Below, one piece after another: positions 51,482 through 63,192 of a stretch of DNA of 64,000 nt. The stretch is from the NCBI RefSeq assembly GCF_905220565.1, contig NC_059422.1:8266272-8330271 (forward strand), read 5' to 3'. Both the position numbers and the translations under genes were made by a program. Under the pieces are notes generated by a model. That model saw only the letters and a program-made list of their open reading frames with translations, searched no databases and was not told the DNA's origin. Within the stretch, counting starts at the first letter, position 1; each line of letters begins with the position of its first letter. Source of the DNA: Melitaea cinxia (Eukaryota; Arthropoda; Insecta; Lepidoptera; Nymphalidae).

Positions 51482-51627
51482 TTTATTGAAGTAACAGTTC
51501 TTTACGTGCGCTTGACTTGGGGAGTAAGCTGGTGAATGCATGACAAGAGCGTTACGAAAATTGATTGGGCGAGTTGGTGTGGCGAACGGAAGATGTTTTA
51601 CTTCAGTCGTGTGATCTAAAGCACTAA
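51482..51627 (-). repeat. GAAGTAAAACTTC MITE-like element
   Basis: Complement of the family: 'cttgacttggggagtaagct' to 'cttcagtcgtgtgatctaaa'. One side deleted. Confidence -1.
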
Positions 51628-51654
51628 TTTTTTTTAATTTGTACAACACTAGTA

Positions 51655-51850
51655 TAGCAATAGTGGCACTGCTTGATGTTCTGCGGGTTACGAGTTCGAT
51701 TCCCGCCTGAGTCTGGGTGTAGTAAAAAATATTTGTATTATATTTATATGTGTATTTGTATGTATAAAAATAAAAATAGTTATAACAGTCGGCTGTTACC
51801 TGTAACACAAGCATTAAGTTGCTTACCATAGGAACGGACGACCGTGTGTC
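51655..51850 (+). mobile_element. tRNA-type SINE (second family)
   Basis: B box in 'gttacgagttcgattcccgc' (GAGTTCGATTCCC), then 'ctgagtctgggtgtagta', and 3' end 'gttacctgtaacacaagcat' and 'ggaacggacgaccgtgtgtc'. The same family is split at 17640-18090 and its 3' end is inverted at 61868-61935. Confidence -1.
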
Positions 51851-52039
51851 GGTAGTGTAATAAGATATTTATTATTTAATTTGTAGACCGACGATTCAAA
51901 AGTTCTTTTAACGAAATAGGTATTTGTTTTCGATTTTGAATAAATTAAATCGTATAAATCAAAATGTATCTCTATATTAATTCATTCATTTTGATTAACA
52001 GGGTTTAATACCATATAGGGTAGGGTAGCAGACACGAAT

Positions 52040-52378
52040 CCGCTATAATTGTGTTTGCTCGCAAACAGAAAAAAACCGACATCAATTACATCGACAAGTA
52101 ATACAACGTAAAGTAGACGAAAAAAAAAATTAACAAACGCATTAGTCGTCACTAAGATTTTTGGGGGTTCCCTTCGATTTCTCTGGGATTCCATCATAAG
52201 ATCCCGGTTTCCTTATCATTGTACCAAACATGAGATATCTCCTTTCCAACAATTTTTTTTTAATCAAAATCAGTTCATAAACGACGAAGTTATTCCCGAG
52301 CATACATAAAAATAAAAAAATAAAAATATATACGGTCGAATTGAATAGCCTCCTCCTTTTTTTGAAGTCGGTTAAAAA
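52040..52378 (+). repeat. AACCGACTTC-family element, short subfamily
   Basis: Palindrome GTTTGCTCGCAAAC, 'aaccgacatcaattacatcg', 'aaaatcagttcataaacgac' and 'gaagttattcccgagcatac', right end GAAGTCGGTT. Subfamily with the 'gataacttcgtcgtttatga' block instead of tandem units. Confidence -1.
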
Positions 52379-52582
52379 TCACGTACAATAAAGTACGCTA
52401 TATTAACTAAAACCGATTTCCGTGAATTCATTGAATGAAATGAATGATAAACATTAACTACGGTCGGTTCGATTAATTTATAGAGCGTTACCGAAATTGA
52501 ATACCGTTTGTGATACATTTATTAATGGACTAATATTGTCAATGCGAAAGTTTTCGAGGATCGATGGATGTATACATATGTA

Positions 52583-52950
52583 CTAGCTTTTAGCCGCGTC
52601 TTCACTCGTATTGAATTTTTTTTAATAATAAGTATCTTACGTCAGTTCTAATACCTCCAAGAATATGTGTACAAAGTTTTATGATGATCGGCTACGTAGT
52701 ATTTGCGTCAAAGCGTAACAAACAAACTTACATTCACATTTATAATATACTAGCTGTGCCCGCGACTTCGCCCGCGTGGAATTTAACAAAAAAGTTATTG
52801 TTCAGTTCGCAGACTTATAAAATAAATATATTTCTACAATAAAAGTAGCCTAAGTTACTCCTTATTACATCAGCTATCTGCCAGTGAAAGTTCCGTCAAA
52901 ATCGGTCCAGCCGTTTCAGAGATTAGCCGGCACAAAGAGACAAGATCCTT
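52583..52950 (-). mobile_element. Two Helitron-like elements in contact
   Basis: First: complement of the 3' end at 52583 ('ctagcttttagccgcgtctt') to about 52747. Second: starts CTAGCTGTGCCCGCGACTTC at 52750, truncated near 52950 within 'agagattagccggcacaaag'. They abut with at most 2 bp between them. Confidence -1.
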
Positions 52951-52954
52951 CATA

Positions 52955-53800
52955 GAGATCCCGTCCTTCAGCAGTGAGGAAAACGATGCAAGGACGAGGA
53001 TTGCTTGTCGAAGTAAATTAGTGCTTTTTTCAGAACAAGCATAGTAACTTAACCTAGTGTCACTTGCAACATTTTCAACAAACGGCAGGTCTACGTTCTG
53101 TTACCGTTATTGCTCTTGACATTGCGCGGGGCCCGCGTCCGTGTAACAGTCTGTTTATTGATGGGGCCATTGTCTCTGCGTGTCACGAGTTCAGAGCCAC
53201 GATTGTCAGTTACGCAATCACGTGGAAACGTTATATTTAGTTCAATATGTATTCTATATTCTAAAAACCTGTTGGTAACCCTGAATGAAAATTGAAAAAA
53301 AAGACAGTTTACAGTGTTTTTAAAATTATTTATTTTTATCATTAATTAATTATAATATTAATATTATATATAATGGATTTAAAGTTAACATTTCCGCAAT
53401 TAGATATCGCCATTAAAATAAATACCTTGGGTTCGACAAAAACAAGCTGGGCTTTTTAAAATCAAATATCAGAACGTGTATTAGATGCTAGGATGCTGTG
53501 CGTTTCCTAAAGTATGAATTCTTATTAAATTATATCTATATTAAACTGCATTTAACCTTTGAAACTTTGCCATCCTGGTGGTATCACAGAAAAAAATCTG
53601 AAGCAATGGACTGCGATAGACTTAAGGAAAATGAAGATAATCAAAACCATCAGCTTTAGGAAATCACTGATTACATTTTCCTGGATTATCTGTCTCGAAA
53701 TTGTGGTGAAGTCACCACCGATGATTCAAGGCGACAATTGACCTGTAACATGGTACCGTTCGGGAACGACTCGCACTTATGAATATAATCCTGCTACATT
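52955..53800. other. Unassigned sequence with a GC-richer patch
   Basis: 53095-53235 is GC-richer and open in both strands, but no motif or splice pair supports a gene. 53595-53650 holds a worn SINE-tail-like word ('gcaatggactgcgatagact'). Confidence -1.
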
Positions 53801-53837
53801 ACAGCTTGTAATATGAGTATAAGTGTGATTTATTAAC

Positions 53838-53990
53838 CGACTTAGAAAATTGAGCTTTGTTTATTTTTTAACCGACTTTAAAATAGACGGTTCTTTATTT
53901 TTCTGTATTTTATATGTGTTATCTCTAATGTCTATGTTAACGCTTTACCGAGTGTACTAATATTGAAGATTCTTTTGAACCATAAATGAA
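53838..53990 (-). repeat. AACCGACTTC-family element, right-end fragment with duplicated terminus
   Basis: 'ttaaccgacttagaaaattg' and, 37 bp later, 'ttaaccgactttaaaataga': the terminus is present twice, as if one element inserted in the end of another. Confidence -1.
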
Positions 53991-53994
53991 TATT

Positions 53995-54810
53995 ATAAGG
54001 ACTCTGTCCATGCATCTTTAGCGTGTATCATATTGAAACTGTAATACTTAGGTACCTAGTTACAACTTTGAAACTTTCAAAATGAGCTCTGTTTTTTAAG
54101 TAAATTACTATAAATTATAATATTTCTTGAATTAAAGTTTGGTTTAAATAAATAAAATAACTTTTTTGAAGGTTTCAGTTCGCCTCCTTTGCTCAACGAA
54201 ACCAAATATATTTTTTTTTTAATTTTAATAAGAATGTTAAATAGAGCGATTCAAAATTAAAATCAGAAGTCTCAAAAATGTTGTTTCCGATTGTTACATA
54301 TACGCCAAGGGCCAGCAGGGTCAATCACATTGTTGGCACCCCTAACTACGAGTATAAGCCCATTGTTTTTTGGGTCATTGCTTGTGAAGATCGATCGTTT
54401 TAACTAAGTCTTTCGTTACAAATACCTATTTTAAGTTAGCTTTTCGTTGATTTAGCGTCCTAAAATAATGTTTTAATAAGTGAGCTTGTTCTCATACAAA
54501 ATAAAACTTACAAGAATTGACATCGACAACGATATTTATACGATATATATTACGATATTTGTTTGTAACATCACACTGCTGGGCAGCACTCTGCAGGCCT
54601 CTTTCTCCATGAAGGAGAAGGATTGGAGCACATTATCAGTCAGATCTCACTCAAATTTAAATTTAACCACACGGTAGCCTTTAAATAAATAAAGATTTAT
54701 GATAATCAATCATAATCATCATGGTCGTGATTGGCCTTTTTGATCATATTTCATTCTTGTTTGTTTTATAATTTTTTTCTGTGCTGTGTACCATCCCTTA
54801 TAAGTAAATA
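53995..54810. other. Unassigned AT-rich sequence
   Basis: Only a SINE-tail-like word at 54575-54620 ('ctgctgggcagcactctgca', 'ggcctctttctccatga') can be recognised. Confidence -1.
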
Positions 54811-54817
54811 AATAAAT

Positions 54818-55285
54818 AATTGTGTTTGGTCGCAAACGAAAAAAAATAGACTTCAATTACATCGACAAGTAATACATCGTGGGTAGACGAAAAAAAGTCA
54901 AGTAAATACGCGTTATCAAATATTACTCAAAAAGCAGTCATCAGATCCCGATCAAATTTGAATGGGACCACAAGACAAGCATCAGCTTTCGATTAAAACA
55001 AGAATGATCAAAATCGGTATACCCAGTGAAAAGATATGCGGTATAATACAGTGTAGGTCGACGAAATAATAGTAAAGTAAATACGCATTATTAGATATAA
55101 CTCTAAAAGTACTCGTTAGATCTCAAGTGAATTTAAATGGGGCGACATCACACGAAATACCCTTCAATTATACAAAAATTATCGAAATCGGTCCACACAG
55201 CAAAAAGTTCTGAGGTTACATAAACCATACGTAAAAAATTGAATCGAATTGAGAACCTCGTCCTTTTTTTGGAAGTCGGTTAAAA
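54818..55285 (+). repeat. AACCGACTTC-family element, complete
   Basis: Left GTTTGGTCGCAAAC palindrome (one mismatch) and 'aatagacttcaattacatcg', two tandem units, right 'ttttttggaagtcggttaaa'. Units 'gtcaagtaaatacgcgttat' (54897) and 'agtaaagtaaatacgcatta' (55070) are about 175 bp apart, as in the giant copy. Confidence -1.
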
Positions 55286-55289
55286 ATAA

Positions 55290-56020
55290 ATTAATTACAG
55301 ACTATAATTTATTGACATTATTTTGTTTATTCAAATAATAAAAGCATCTATCTGTTGCATGTTTGATAACCATATAATGACAAATATTTGTATGGGTCGT
55401 ACAAACGTGTTGTTGTGTTATTTTTTTTTATGGTTTTATCTTACTGTTTTGGGTATGCGTGTGAAACGTAATGTGAAGAATCGCGTCCGCCATCGAAAAG
55501 GGAGGATCCTCCGACCAGACGGTTGTAGTGTCTGGTGGGCTACCGCCCCCAACGGTTGTTGTCGGGATCTTGTACTACTACTACACTACTACTGTGTATA
55601 CTTAATCACTTTGAAAACTCTGATAGCGCGATGTAGAATACGTCAGTTTTCTCTAATTACGTAGTTTGTAGTCGTTCGTATTTCGCGCGATAGATGTCGC
55701 CACACTGTGTTTGCGTGGGACGTTTATTTATTAATCATTAAACAAACACATACTATATATATACACACAAGTACATACGTAACATTTTCTACAAGAACCT
55801 TGAGATATACCGATTATTCTTATTCATACAAAAATGTTGTATGACCAAATAAAGACGTACAGTCAACACGGAAGCTCCATCACAATGTGAACTTACGTTA
55901 ATATATAATCAACAAATATCCTACCAAGGGCCTATTAACATGACGGATAATGATATCCATTAGATAAGTTTATTGTGCATATTGCAATTTAATCGATTTC
56001 CATATAAGGCCCCTAGTATG
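55290..56020. other. Unassigned sequence
   Basis: A 113-codon open frame (55323-55664, plus) shows no recognisable domain and straddles a composition change at about 55450. 'ctactactacacta' at 55575 is low complexity. Not supported as a gene. Confidence -1.
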
Positions 56021-56023
56021 AAA

Positions 56024-56242
56024 GAAATAGGCATGAAGGGTAAAATCTACAGAACGAATGACCTCGTTACGTTTTCGTTAACGCCATCTATCGGAACCAA
56101 ATGGCGTTATTTGATTCGTTTATTTACCATTTGATATGGTATTAAGCTTTTTTTTTTAAACTAGTAAGCCTTTTTGGTGCGTATTTAGACAGTCGATCTG
56201 AAGGAGTAAGCTCCAGTCGTGCGACGGAGCTGACACACACTT
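56024..56242 (+). repeat. Repeat 'CAGTCGATCTGAAGGAGTAA' family
   Basis: 'aatgacctcgttacg', 'aacgccatctatcggaacca', 'cagtcgatctgaaggagtaa', ending 'gagctgacacacac' where the next AACCGACTTC element begins. Confidence -1.
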
Positions 56243-56818
56243 TTTAACCGACTTCCAAAAAAGGAGGAGGTTCTCAATTCGACTGTTTTTTTTTATGTAT
56301 GTTACTTCAGAACTTTTGACTGGGTGGAGCGATTTCGACAAATTTTCTTTTAATCGAATGGTGGTGTGTGTCATTTGGTCCCATTTAAATGAATTTGAGA
56401 TCTAACAACTACTTTTCGAGTTATATCTAATAACGCGTTTTTACTTGACGCTTTTTTCGTCGACCTACGTTGTATTATACCGTTTAACTTTCTACTGGTT
56501 GTACCGATTTTGATAATTCTTTTTTTGTTGGAAAGGGGGTATCCCTAGTTTGGTACCATGATAAGAAAACCGAGGGAAACTCTTGAAAATCCGCAATAAC
56601 TTTTTACTGGGTGTACCGATTTTGATAATTTTTAATTTAATCAAAAGTTGATGTTTATCATGTGGTTACATATAAATTTTATCGAGATCTGATAAGTACT
56701 TTTTGAGTAATCTTTGTTAACGCGTAGTTACTTGACTATTTTTTCGTCGATCTACGTTGTATTACTCGTCGATGTAATTGAAGTCGGTTTTTTTTCGTTT
56801 GCGAGCAAACACAATTAT
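56243..56818 (-). repeat. AACCGACTTC-family element, complete
   Basis: TTTTTAACCGACTTCCAAAA to TTTGCGAGCAAACACAATTA. Same plan as 25468-26080 in reverse, with a small deletion in the central module (56565-56580). Confidence -1.
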
Positions 56819-56824
56819 TTACAT

Positions 56825-56885
56825 ACAACTAGGCCGGCAAACATTTGTGCGGTTCACCTGATGGTAGGAGATTACCGTAGCGTAA
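56825..56885 (-). repeat. CGTACGG element fragment
   Basis: 'aactaggccggcaaacattt' and 'cacctgatggtaggagatta'. Stops abruptly. Confidence -1.
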
Positions 56886-57159
56886 TCCGTCAAGTGTTAT
56901 CCAAAACCGGTGTGATAGGCCCTTAAAATATATTCAAGTGATGGTAGAGATTTATATTGATAGACTCATCGTCAAGTAGCTTATCAGTAGCTTCACAGAG
57001 ATAAGTTATCAAAACGTGATATTATTATTATTATAAATAATAGCATTACATTCGTCATTATAGATAAGGTGCACCGTAATATGCTTATAATATGATAATA
57101 TCTAGCACTTGATAGAAATCTCACTTACTAGCTGAATTGGCGAACTTTATAGCGCCATC

Positions 57160-57325
57160 ATTTTATTATTTATTTATTTATACTTTATTGTACACTACAA
57201 CTACGTTTTAAACAATAAACACATTGAAAAAACATTTACAGACTGAAGTACAATGGGCGGACTTAAGGCAATTTAGCCAATTCTTCCAGACAACCCAAAA
57301 GTTTTTTTCACTTTTTTATATAAAA
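57160..57325 (-). repeat. LINE 3' tail (CR1-like)
   Basis: '(ttat)n' then 'tactttattgtacactacaa' and 'gccaattcttccagacaacc', the complement of the tail at 58668-58812. Confidence -1.
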
Positions 57326-57415
57326 ATCTTTTCCTAGTAATACGGTTTTCAGAAGTTAGATAGTTTAAAAGCTATATGAAAACATACATTTCACGGATTC
57401 ATTTATTTATTTTTT

Positions 57416-57645
57416 ATAGCAGGAAACATCCTGCTCAAAATCTGGATCAGCCCGACTGGGGAAGTACCTCGACCTTTCAGAAGATCACAGCTAAATAATA
57501 CTGCTTTTAAGTAATGTTGCATTCCTGTGGTGAGTTAGGTGACTAGAGCTCCGGGGCAACGGACTTGCATTGCTTCTGCACACTTCTGCGGTGATTATCA
57601 TCAGGTGAGCCGTACGCTTGTTTGCCAACGTTGTGGTATAAAAAA
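57416..57645 (+). repeat. CGTACGG element, internally deleted
   Basis: 'tagcaggaaacatcctgctc', 'agaagatcacagctaaataa', 'catcaggtgagccgtacgct'. Confidence -1.
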
Positions 57646-57983
57646 AAATTATGAATAATAAATCTTATTTCGATGACGAATAAAAAAAATTAACAAACAG
57701 AAGCGTGCTCATTCTTGTAACATTCTTAAAATGGTCATTTTCGAAATCATACTGTTTTAGGTCATAAATGTCACGAAATCCACCCACATACAAATTACAA
57801 ACTCATACACAAACAAACAGGCCTTGTCAATGGTACATTTATGGTGAAATCACGTGGGTAGTAAATTTGTAACTTACAAGATAGGTGTGGGAAGGTATGA
57901 GTGTACGCTTCATGTTTAAGTATTAGAACAACACTATTACTGTAAAACAAAATATTCTTTATTCATACTGTTTTAAGAGTGAC

Positions 57984-58255
57984 GTCGTCCTCTTCCTATG
58001 GTTGTCGTAAGAGGCGACTAATGGATAACACAGTTCCACGACCACCTTGGAATTTATAAAGCCGACCGATGGCGGGATAACCATCCAACTGCTGGCTTTG
58101 AAATACACAAACCGAAGACGGGCCAATCCGCATGCCCAGCGTGGTGACTATAGGCAACACACATGAGTTCATGTCATTTTTGGCACGAACTTGTGAAGGC
58201 CTATGTCCAGCAGTGGACTGCAATAGGCTGAAATGATAATGATGATGATGATGAA
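57984..58255 (+). mobile_element. RTE-tailed SINE-like element, 5' slightly truncated
   Basis: 'tcctatggttgtcgtaagag' to 'gcctatgtccagcagtggac' and (GAT)n. A 15-bp deletion in the middle. Confidence -1.
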
Positions 58256-58667
58256 AAGAGTAACGGCGGAGATTATTGCCAATCTTACCCTGCTGAATCT
58301 AGATTTCGAGTCGGAGATTAATTCACTGTTAACTATAATTAATTAATTAAAACAATTTTATTTTATTTTCTGAAATGACGTTCAAAAAGTGTTTTTAATG
58401 CCATCATTAATAATTTTGATTAAAAAATATATTATATATATGTAATAAAACGGTAATTAAAATGTTTGTTTAGTATTTACTTACATAAAATATTCTTTCA
58501 TAAAACTATTATTAAAATTGTTACGAGGTCAATTTTCTAGATTCAGCGTGTAACATCCCGCAGCTGGGCACAGACCCCTTTCCCCATTTAAGTAGAAGTA
58601 TATATTATACCCTAAGTAACACTATTCGTCACTTCTCTTAGTACACTACCCTACCGCTTTCACTTCG

Positions 58668-58812
58668 CTGCGTCCTATATGCCCAAAGGTTGTCTGGAAG
58701 AGATCGCTCCTCTAGCGATAAGACCGCCTTTGTATACTCTTCTTTATTTGTAATATGTTATTATGTTGATTGTTGTTGTGTACAACAAAGAGTATTATAT
58801 TATTATTATTAT
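58668..58812 (+). repeat. LINE 3' tail (CR1-like)
   Basis: 'aaaggttgtctggaagagat', 'cgctcctctagcgataagac', 'gtgtacaacaaagagtatta' with an (ATT)n end. A second copy is at 62568-62700. A SINE tail fragment in reverse lies at 58549-58600. Confidence -1.
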
Positions 58813-58934
58813 TATTAGAAGGTAAATATAAACACGTGACTAAAAGTAAACAACAACTGACAATAGATATTTTCAGCACTTTTCAAAGAGTCCAAATAAT
58901 CCACTCATAATTGTTTAATATGTTTGTAAAACCG

Positions 58935-59345
58935 TCTTAAATTACATTGACTAGTTACAATGTAAGTAGACGAAAAAAATTAACAAACGCACTAGTTGCC
59001 ACTAACATTTTCAAAGATACCATCATAAATAATACACTCATAATTGTGTAATATGCTTGTAAAACCGACATGAATTACGTTGACAAGTAATACAAGGTAA
59101 GTAGACGAAAAGAATTGACAAACGCAATAGTCGTCACTACGATTTTCGAAGGTTCCCCTCGATTTCTCTGGAATTCCATCATCAGATCCTGGATTCCTTA
59201 CCATGGTACCATCCTCGGGATATCTCCTTTCTAACAAAAAAAGAATCAGCAAAATCGGTTCGTAAACGACGAAGTTATCCGCGAACATAAATAAAAAATT
59301 ATATGGTCGAATTTAAACCTACTCCTTTTTTAATTCGGTTAAAAA
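58935..59345 (+). repeat. AACCGACTTC-family element, short subfamily, partly doubled left end
   Basis: The left-end words 'aaaaccgtcttaaattacat' (58929) and 'aaaaccgacatgaattacgt' (59062) occur 133 bp apart, each followed by 'gtaagtagacgaaaa'. Right end 'tactccttttttaattcggt'. Confidence -1.
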
Positions 59346-59633
59346 CAGAATGATTCATTATAATTAAATAAAAACAAGTTTTTCTACAGTAGATCGACAA
59401 AAACCTAAACTCCTTACAGGGCGAGTCAAGATCAAGTATGACATGTCCTTGCGCGTAGCGGCCGTGTAATTTAAAATAATAAACGATATCCACAAGGTTA
59501 AATGCTGCAATTTATATAATGTATCCGGTAGATATTTAATGAATACAAGATGTCTATTTAAACCTAAGTATATAAAAAAAAATGAATGTTGCTAAGCGCA
59601 TAACTCGAGAATGACTCGACCAATTCGGCTAAT

Positions 59634-60238
59634 TTTTAACCGACTTCCAAAAAAGGAGGAGGTTCTCAATTCGACTGATTTTTTTTTTTATGTATGTTAC
59701 ATCAGAACTTTTGACCGGGTAGACCGATTTCAACAAATCTTTTTTTAATCGAAAGGTGGTGTGTGTCAATTAGTCCCATTTAAATTTATTTGCGATCTAA
59801 CAACTACTTTTCGAGTTATATCTAATAATGCGTTTTTACTTGCCACTTTTTTCGTCGACCTACGTTGTATTATACGGCATAACTTTCTACTGGATGTACC
59901 GATTTTGATAATTCTTCTTTTGTTGGAAAGGGGATATCCCTAGTTTGGTACCATGATAAGGAAACCAGGATCTGATGATGGAATCCTACAGAAATCGAGG
60001 GAAAATCCGCAATAACTTTTTACTGGGTGTACCGATTTTGATAATTTTTAATTTAATCGAAAGCTGATGTTTATCATGTGGTCACATATAAATTTTATCG
60101 AGATCTGATAACTCCTTTTTGAGTAATCTTTGATAACGCGTAGTTACTTGACTATTTTTTCGTCGATCTACGTTGTATATTGTTCGTCGATGTAATTGAA
60201 GTCGGTTTTTATTTCGTTTGCGAGCAAACACAATTATT
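59634..60238 (-). repeat. AACCGACTTC-family element, complete
   Basis: TTTTTAACCGACTTCCAAAA to TTTGCGAGCAAACACAATTA. It follows immediately a Lep1-type Helitron 5' word ('cataactcgagaatgactcg', 59600), so it probably inserted in that element. Confidence -1.
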
Positions 60239-60338
60239 TTTTGTATGTTCCTTAAGGCCCACGGAAGGTTTTAATGCAAAAAAAATTAATTTGTATGATT
60301 TTATTTTTGTGTTACCTACACATTGAGAAATTCTAAAC

Positions 60339-60483
60339 ATTTTTTAATATCATATCAAAATAATTTCGATCTAGCGGATACATCGTTCCATATCTTAATT
60401 GGCTGGACTATCGACACGGTCAGTCGGAGATGCAGGTTCGATCCCTGCTGGAACGGTCGATTTTTGATATGATATTAAAAAAT
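60339..60483 (+). other. tRNA-like sequence inside a perfect 22-bp inverted repeat
   Basis: Arms 60339-60360 and 60462-60483 are exact complements (attttttaatatcatatcaaaa). Between them CGTTCCA...TGGAACG forms a 7-bp acceptor-like stem, GCAGG-TTCGATC-CCTGC a perfect T arm, and TCGAC-ACGGTCA-GTCGG an anticodon-like arm with C instead of the invariant U33. The D arm is weak. It has a B box but looks like a tRNA-derived pseudogene or SINE head rather than a working tRNA. Confidence -1.
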
Positions 60484-60519
60484 AATTAAAAAATAAAAAA
60501 AAAAACAGTTTATTTTAAA

Positions 60520-60620
60520 GTAATAGTACCGTGTATACATCTATATGCCTTTAGTAAAAAGCGGTTATTTTAATATTACAAACAGACAATCCAATTTTAT
60601 TTATTTGTATAGATATTGTC
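60520..60620 (-). mobile_element. Helitron-like 5' end fragment
   Basis: 'agtaccgtgtatacatctat', 'aaaaagcggttattttaata', 'aatccaattttatttatttg' match the 5' third of 38009-38321. Confidence -1.
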
Positions 60621-60629
60621 AGTGTTCAT

Positions 60630-61410
60630 AACAACGCACACAGACACGTCACCTGCGGTATACTCATATACCTACACTCATCATAATGCCTCGCCCACAC
60701 GTTTTATATTATTCCACGCGAAACAAACATCAATTAGCGACACACGTAGGGTCTTTAAATCGGTTCACTTACGTAAACGATGATAAATATTGACCGAACG
60801 TCTCCATTTTAGCGGAATATTACTCAAAAATATATTAGGATGAATAATCTTTTACGCGAGCGTGATAATTTCGTGATTTTGTTTTCATAAAAAATAAACA
60901 ACAGTTATTAAACAAACAGAGGTTTTTAAAATTAGAAAAAAGGTTTAAACAATATTCTACTGCTAAATAAATTTAAGTCTTTCAGAGGAAAAAAAAGTGG
61001 CTAACGTTAAGTAAAAATCAAACATAGGTATCTACTTTTTAAATGTCCTCTAATTATTTTTGTATGTATTACATACTTATATTTTCTATCTATATCAATA
61101 AAAATCTATCGCTAAAATTTCTATTCTCTATTTCTACAAATTATCGACTTAATGTGCGATAGAAGAATCGTTTAATTCGTCGTTAAAATAGGCAGTTGGC
61201 CCGCAGACGGTGAGGAAATTACTTACTATTTTCTTGCTTGACAATTGACGTGCCCCACGGTTTTATTTTAGTCTAGTCTATGCATATGTTTATAATTCCC
61301 ACGACTGTATCTATTTTATTATTTTTTGGTTTTTAGTACATTTATCTTAAACATTGCAATGTATGTTTAACATAAAACCGTTTAACTTAAAAAGTTTTTT
61401 TACCTATTTT
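60630..61410. other. Unassigned AT-rich sequence
   Basis: No exon or repeat family recognised. Confidence -1.
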
Positions 61411-61414
61411 TATT

Positions 61415-61630
61415 AATCGACTTCAAATGGGAGGAGGTTACTCAATTCGACCGTATATTATATATTTTTTAATTTTTATGTATGTTCGGGGATAACTTCG
61501 TCACTTATGAACAGATTTTGAAGAAATTTTTTTTTGCTGGAAAGGATATATATCATGTGTATAGAAATCGAGGGAAATCCTCGAAAATCGTAGTGACGAC
61601 TAGTGCGTTTGTTAATTTTTTTTTACACAA
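61415..61630 (-). repeat. AACCGACTTC-family element, short subfamily, left end lost
   Basis: 'taatcgacttcaaatgggag', 'gttcggggataacttcgtca', 'agaaatcgagggaaatcctc'. Confidence -1.
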
Positions 61631-61639
61631 TTATCATAA

Positions 61640-62290
61640 TTATAATATATATATTTTTATTATTACAGTACGGGATCCGTTTGGAAAACCAGTACGTTCA
61701 TCACGTACCTGACGTTATACACATCATGTACATTGTTAATCAAACTTAAACTTTAACAGGAGGAAACTCAAAATTTAACAGGGACTTTGATAACAGGATT
61801 GCCAGTCAAAGTGGCCGTAAATAATAATCTACTGAATTTGCAATATTAAAAATATCTATAACATATATAAATTATACACACGTTCGTCCGTTCCTACGGT
61901 AAGCAACTTTGCTTATGTTATAGGTACCTAGTAGTCGGATGATACAGCTACATATTTTTGTATAAAAAAAAAAAAAAATGCAATATAAACACAAAAAGAA
62001 ATACGCCAGATCACCACTAGGCCACTAGGTGTTTTGGCGTATTTCTTATATAACATATTGATGCTTATGCTACACGTAAGTAATAGCTACATATTAACCC
62101 GACACGTTGCTGCAGTGCGGGTTTGCGAATGTATTTACATTTCTCATGGCCTGTTGTACCGAATGTCGATAAAGTTTATCTCGTATATAGCTTACTGATA
62201 AAAATATCTAAAATAAAATTTCTTGCTCGGCTCGATGAAGGAAAACGTGAATGTTTTGACAGTCGATTGAGAAGCTGTGAGTAATAATTA
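61640..62290. other. Unassigned sequence with a SINE 3' end
   Basis: 61868-61935 is the inverted 3' end of the second tRNA-type SINE ('acgttcgtccgttcctacgg'). 61996-62046 has a short inverted repeat around 'aagaaatacgcca' and 'tggcgtatttctt' (14 bp arms, about 22-bp loop). Confidence -1.
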
Positions 62291-62420
62291 TATTTTAGTC
62301 AATGAGCTATTAAACGAATGAAGTAATGATAACATCTTCGATATCTCCACCGAATTTCTATTAAAGAATAATAAAATCAAAACCAAAGTTCTTGTTGCAA
62401 AATATATAATAGAATAAATT
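62290..62420 (+). repeat. Repeat pair member 'gagctattaaacgaatg'
   Basis: Second copy of the sequence at 2990-3115. Confidence -1.
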
Positions 62421-62567
62421 TAAATTATAAAAAAAAAAATTAAAATACAAATTCGTGACATCAAAAAATATTTTTATAAAAAAAATTAAAAAAAAAAATA
62501 ATTATGTGCAATAAACTTGCGTTGTTGATTGCGCACTATTACCGACATATTTTTCCTATACTACTTT

Positions 62568-62700
62568 TATTAAAGGTTGCCTGGAGGAGATCGCTATAAG
62601 CGATAAGGCCGCCTTTGCATACACTATTTGTTTTTGTATCTAATCGTTCTAAAATGCATCTTCTTTTTTGTGTGCAATAAACTTTTAACAAATAAATAAA
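62568..62700 (+). repeat. LINE 3' tail (CR1-like)
   Basis: 'aaaggttgcctggaggagat', 'cgctataagcgataaggccg', 'gtgtgcaataaacttttaac' and (AAAT)n. Confidence -1.
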
Positions 62701-62784
62701 ATTAGGAAATGAGTTTTGATTATTATTTGGATAAAAAAAAGTTTGTATGTGTATGGATACGCCACAATATCACTGGCTAATAAT

Positions 62785-63192
62785 TGTTTTTTGTCTCAAA
62801 ACAAGAAAAAAAAACCGAGACAATTACATCAAGAATTAATATAACGTAGATAATCGATAAAATAGTTAATTAGTTACATATCTTTTCGTCGATGATTGGT
62901 TTTTGAAATTGGAAAGAAGATGCTTCCATCAGCTTAACGCCGATGATTTTGCCAATGACTAGTGTTGAAAGTGGATTCAAGTCCGGAGACAGGGTCCGAT
63001 ACGAATTATTACGGATAACTCAAAAAGTACTCGACAGATATCAATCAAATTGAGACCTCACGAAAATCACCAGATTTCGATTAAAAAAATAATCATCATT
63101 TTCTATACACCCAGTAAAAAGTTATGAGAGTTAACATTCATAAAATAATACAATCGAATCGAGAATCTCCTCTTCTTTTGAAGTTGTTTACA
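62785..63192 (+). repeat. AACCGACTTC-family element, diverged
   Basis: 'aaaaaaaccgagacaattac', 'ggataactcaaaaagtactc', 'atctcctcttcttttgaagt'. The left palindrome is lost. Confidence -1.

Noticed and set aside
53091..53342. Overlapping open frames on both strands in a GC-richer patch
   Set aside because: Mutually antisense, no motif; GC-rich sequence is naturally poor in stop codons.
55323..55664. 113-codon plus-strand open frame
   Set aside because: No recognisable domain, hydrophobic start from AT-rich sequence, composition break in the middle, no splice or repeat support.
60370..60461. Functional tRNA gene
   Set aside because: T arm and acceptor stem are good, but U33 is replaced by C, the D arm is weak and spacing between D and anticodon arms is too long.
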